64,000 bases of DNA from Streptomyces sp. CC208A (GTDB lineage: Bacteria; Actinomycetota; Actinomycetes; Streptomycetales; Streptomycetaceae). The notes under the pieces are model-generated. The model made no database searches and was not told the DNA's origin. It worked only from the letters and a program-made list of their open reading frames with translations. The stretch covers positions 62,001 to 126,000 of the forward strand of contig NZ_JASCXN010000003.1 in assembly GCF_030010625.1 (NCBI RefSeq). Direction: 5' to 3'. Below, in pieces: positions 63,348 to 64,000 of this stretch (its first letter is position 1; each line of letters starts with the position of its first letter). The position numbers and the translations under genes were made by a program.

Positions 63348-63359
63348 GAAAGCGCTTGC
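63348..63359. promoter_or_regulatory. Shared operator GAAAGCGCTTGC before GH2/LacI
   Basis: Exact reverse complement of the 12-bp sequence at the ABC operon start point (52444-52455). It is placed between the divergent GH2 and LacI genes and is the best candidate operator for this LacI protein. Confidence 0.72.
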
Positions 63360-63533
63360 GCGACAGGTTCCATCCCACCCCGCCGGCCGCCCCCGCACAA
63401 CCCCGCACGGCCCCCCGGTCCTTGGACTCTTCACACCCCGCCTGGACAGTCCGACGAGCGGCCGCTTAGGGTCGGGGTCCCTGTCGCCTACGGGCACCCC
63501 CCAACCACCCCGGACCAGCCGAGGAGCGCGCAC

Positions 63534-64000
63534 GTGGTCACCCTCGCCGACGTCGCCCGGCACGCCGGTGTCTCGGCCAGCACCGTCAGCTATGTCCTGA
63601 GCGGCAAGCGGTCCATCTCCGCCGCCACCCGCGAACGCATCCGGCAGTCCATCGACGAGCTCGGCTACCGCCCGCACGCCGGCGCCCGCGCGCTCGCCAG
63701 CAGCCAGACCAGCATCCTCGCCCTGATGATGCCGCTGCGCACCGGCCTCTACGTGCCGGTGATGATGGAGATCGCCATGGCCGTCACCACCACGGCCCGC
63801 ACCCACGGCTACGACGTGCTGCTTCTCACCGGCGAGGAGGGCCCCGAGGCCGTCCGCCGCGTCGAGGGCAGCGCCCTCGCCGACGGGATGATCGTCCTGG
63901 ACGTCGAGCTCGACGACCCCCGGCTGCCCTTCCTCCGGGAGGCCGAGCGGCCCTCCGTGCTCATCGGCCTGCCCGCCGACACCGCCGGACTCGACTGCGT
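63534..64000 (+). CDS. LacI-family regulator of the RG-I locus (partial, cut at right edge)
   Basis: The first 155 codons show a LacI HTH (VTLADVARHAGVSASTVSYVLSGKRSIS) and the start of the effector domain. The GTG start has GAGGAGCGCGCAC upstream. The frame is open to the end of the window, so the gene continues beyond it. Position and shared operators make it the probable regulator of the GH2 gene and the ABC operon; the sugar it senses is unknown. Confidence 0.9.
   Translation, partial: MVTLADVARHAGVSASTVSYVLSGKRSISAATRERIRQSIDELGYRPHAGARALASSQTSILALMMPLRTGLYVPVMMEIAMAVTTTARTHGYDVLLLTGEEGPEAVRRVEGSALADGMIVLDVELDDPRLPFLREAERPSVLIGLPADTAGLDC

Overview
The window is very GC-rich actinobacterial DNA with many GTG starts, long high-GC shadow frames, 2-methylisoborneol synthesis, a CebR/CebEFG cellulose regulon, Tat-exported glycoside hydrolases and CBM2 cellulases. 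Together these point to a Streptomyces chromosome. No rRNA, tRNA, insertion sequence, CRISPR array or phage gene was recognised. Positions 1-42 hold no supportable feature, and the first operon may continue beyond the left edge.

Region A (43-16613) is a biosynthetic gene cluster on the minus strand. Thirteen genes are tightly packed and mostly joined by 4-nt ATGA/GTGA overlaps. Its core is the trio known from hydrazinoacetate pathways such as s56-p1 and triacsin: a lysine N6-hydroxylase, a cupin/methionyl-tRNA-synthetase-like N-N ligase and a FAD amine oxidase. Around the core lie a diaminobutyrate aminotransferase, an APC transporter, a DUF3291 protein, a flavin monooxygenase, a carrier protein fused to a rhodanese domain, two paralogous adenylation enzymes (one apparently dead), an HSL-type hydrolase, a GNAT acyltransferase and an unknown protein. 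A divergent MFS exporter completes the set. This is the best candidate for an undescribed system: a carrier-tethered hydrazine or diazo amino-acid pathway with a possible sulfur step.

Region B (16636-30935) is an accessory and stress island. It holds a MerR regulator with a palindromic leaderless promoter, a RhoGDI-like protein beside a degenerate SDR, SRPBCC, HemK2-like methyltransferase and HAD genes, UdgX with a CYP152 peroxygenase, CDGSH and haem-oxygenase-like iron proteins, a nucleotidyltransferase with a coding minisatellite, BON and metallophosphatase genes, a Rieske membrane protein, GNAT, BlaI and a secreted hydrolase.

Region C (31564-35182) is the 2-methylisoborneol operon: a family 2B encapsulin with a cyclic-nucleotide-binding-like domain, the terpene cyclase and the GPP methyltransferase. 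A GDPD, an IclR-like regulator and a small secreted protein follow.

Region D (37647-50613) is the cellulose locus: a GH1 beta-glucosidase, CebG, CebF, CebE, divergent CebR, then secreted CBM2 cellulases GH6, GH5 and GH48. CebR boxes sit upstream of bglC, cebE, cebR, the GH5 gene and the GH48 gene.

Region E (50793-64000) looks like a rhamnogalacturonan-I locus: a GH51 arabinofuranosidase, an ABC importer without its own ATPase, a YesL-like membrane protein, a PcRGLX/YetA-like lyase, an SGNH acetylesterase, a GH2 beta-galactosidase and a divergent LacI regulator cut by the right edge. A 12-bp operator-like sequence is shared by the ABC operon and the GH2/LacI intergenic region. Short tandem repeats recur in the leaders of several genes in regions D and E.
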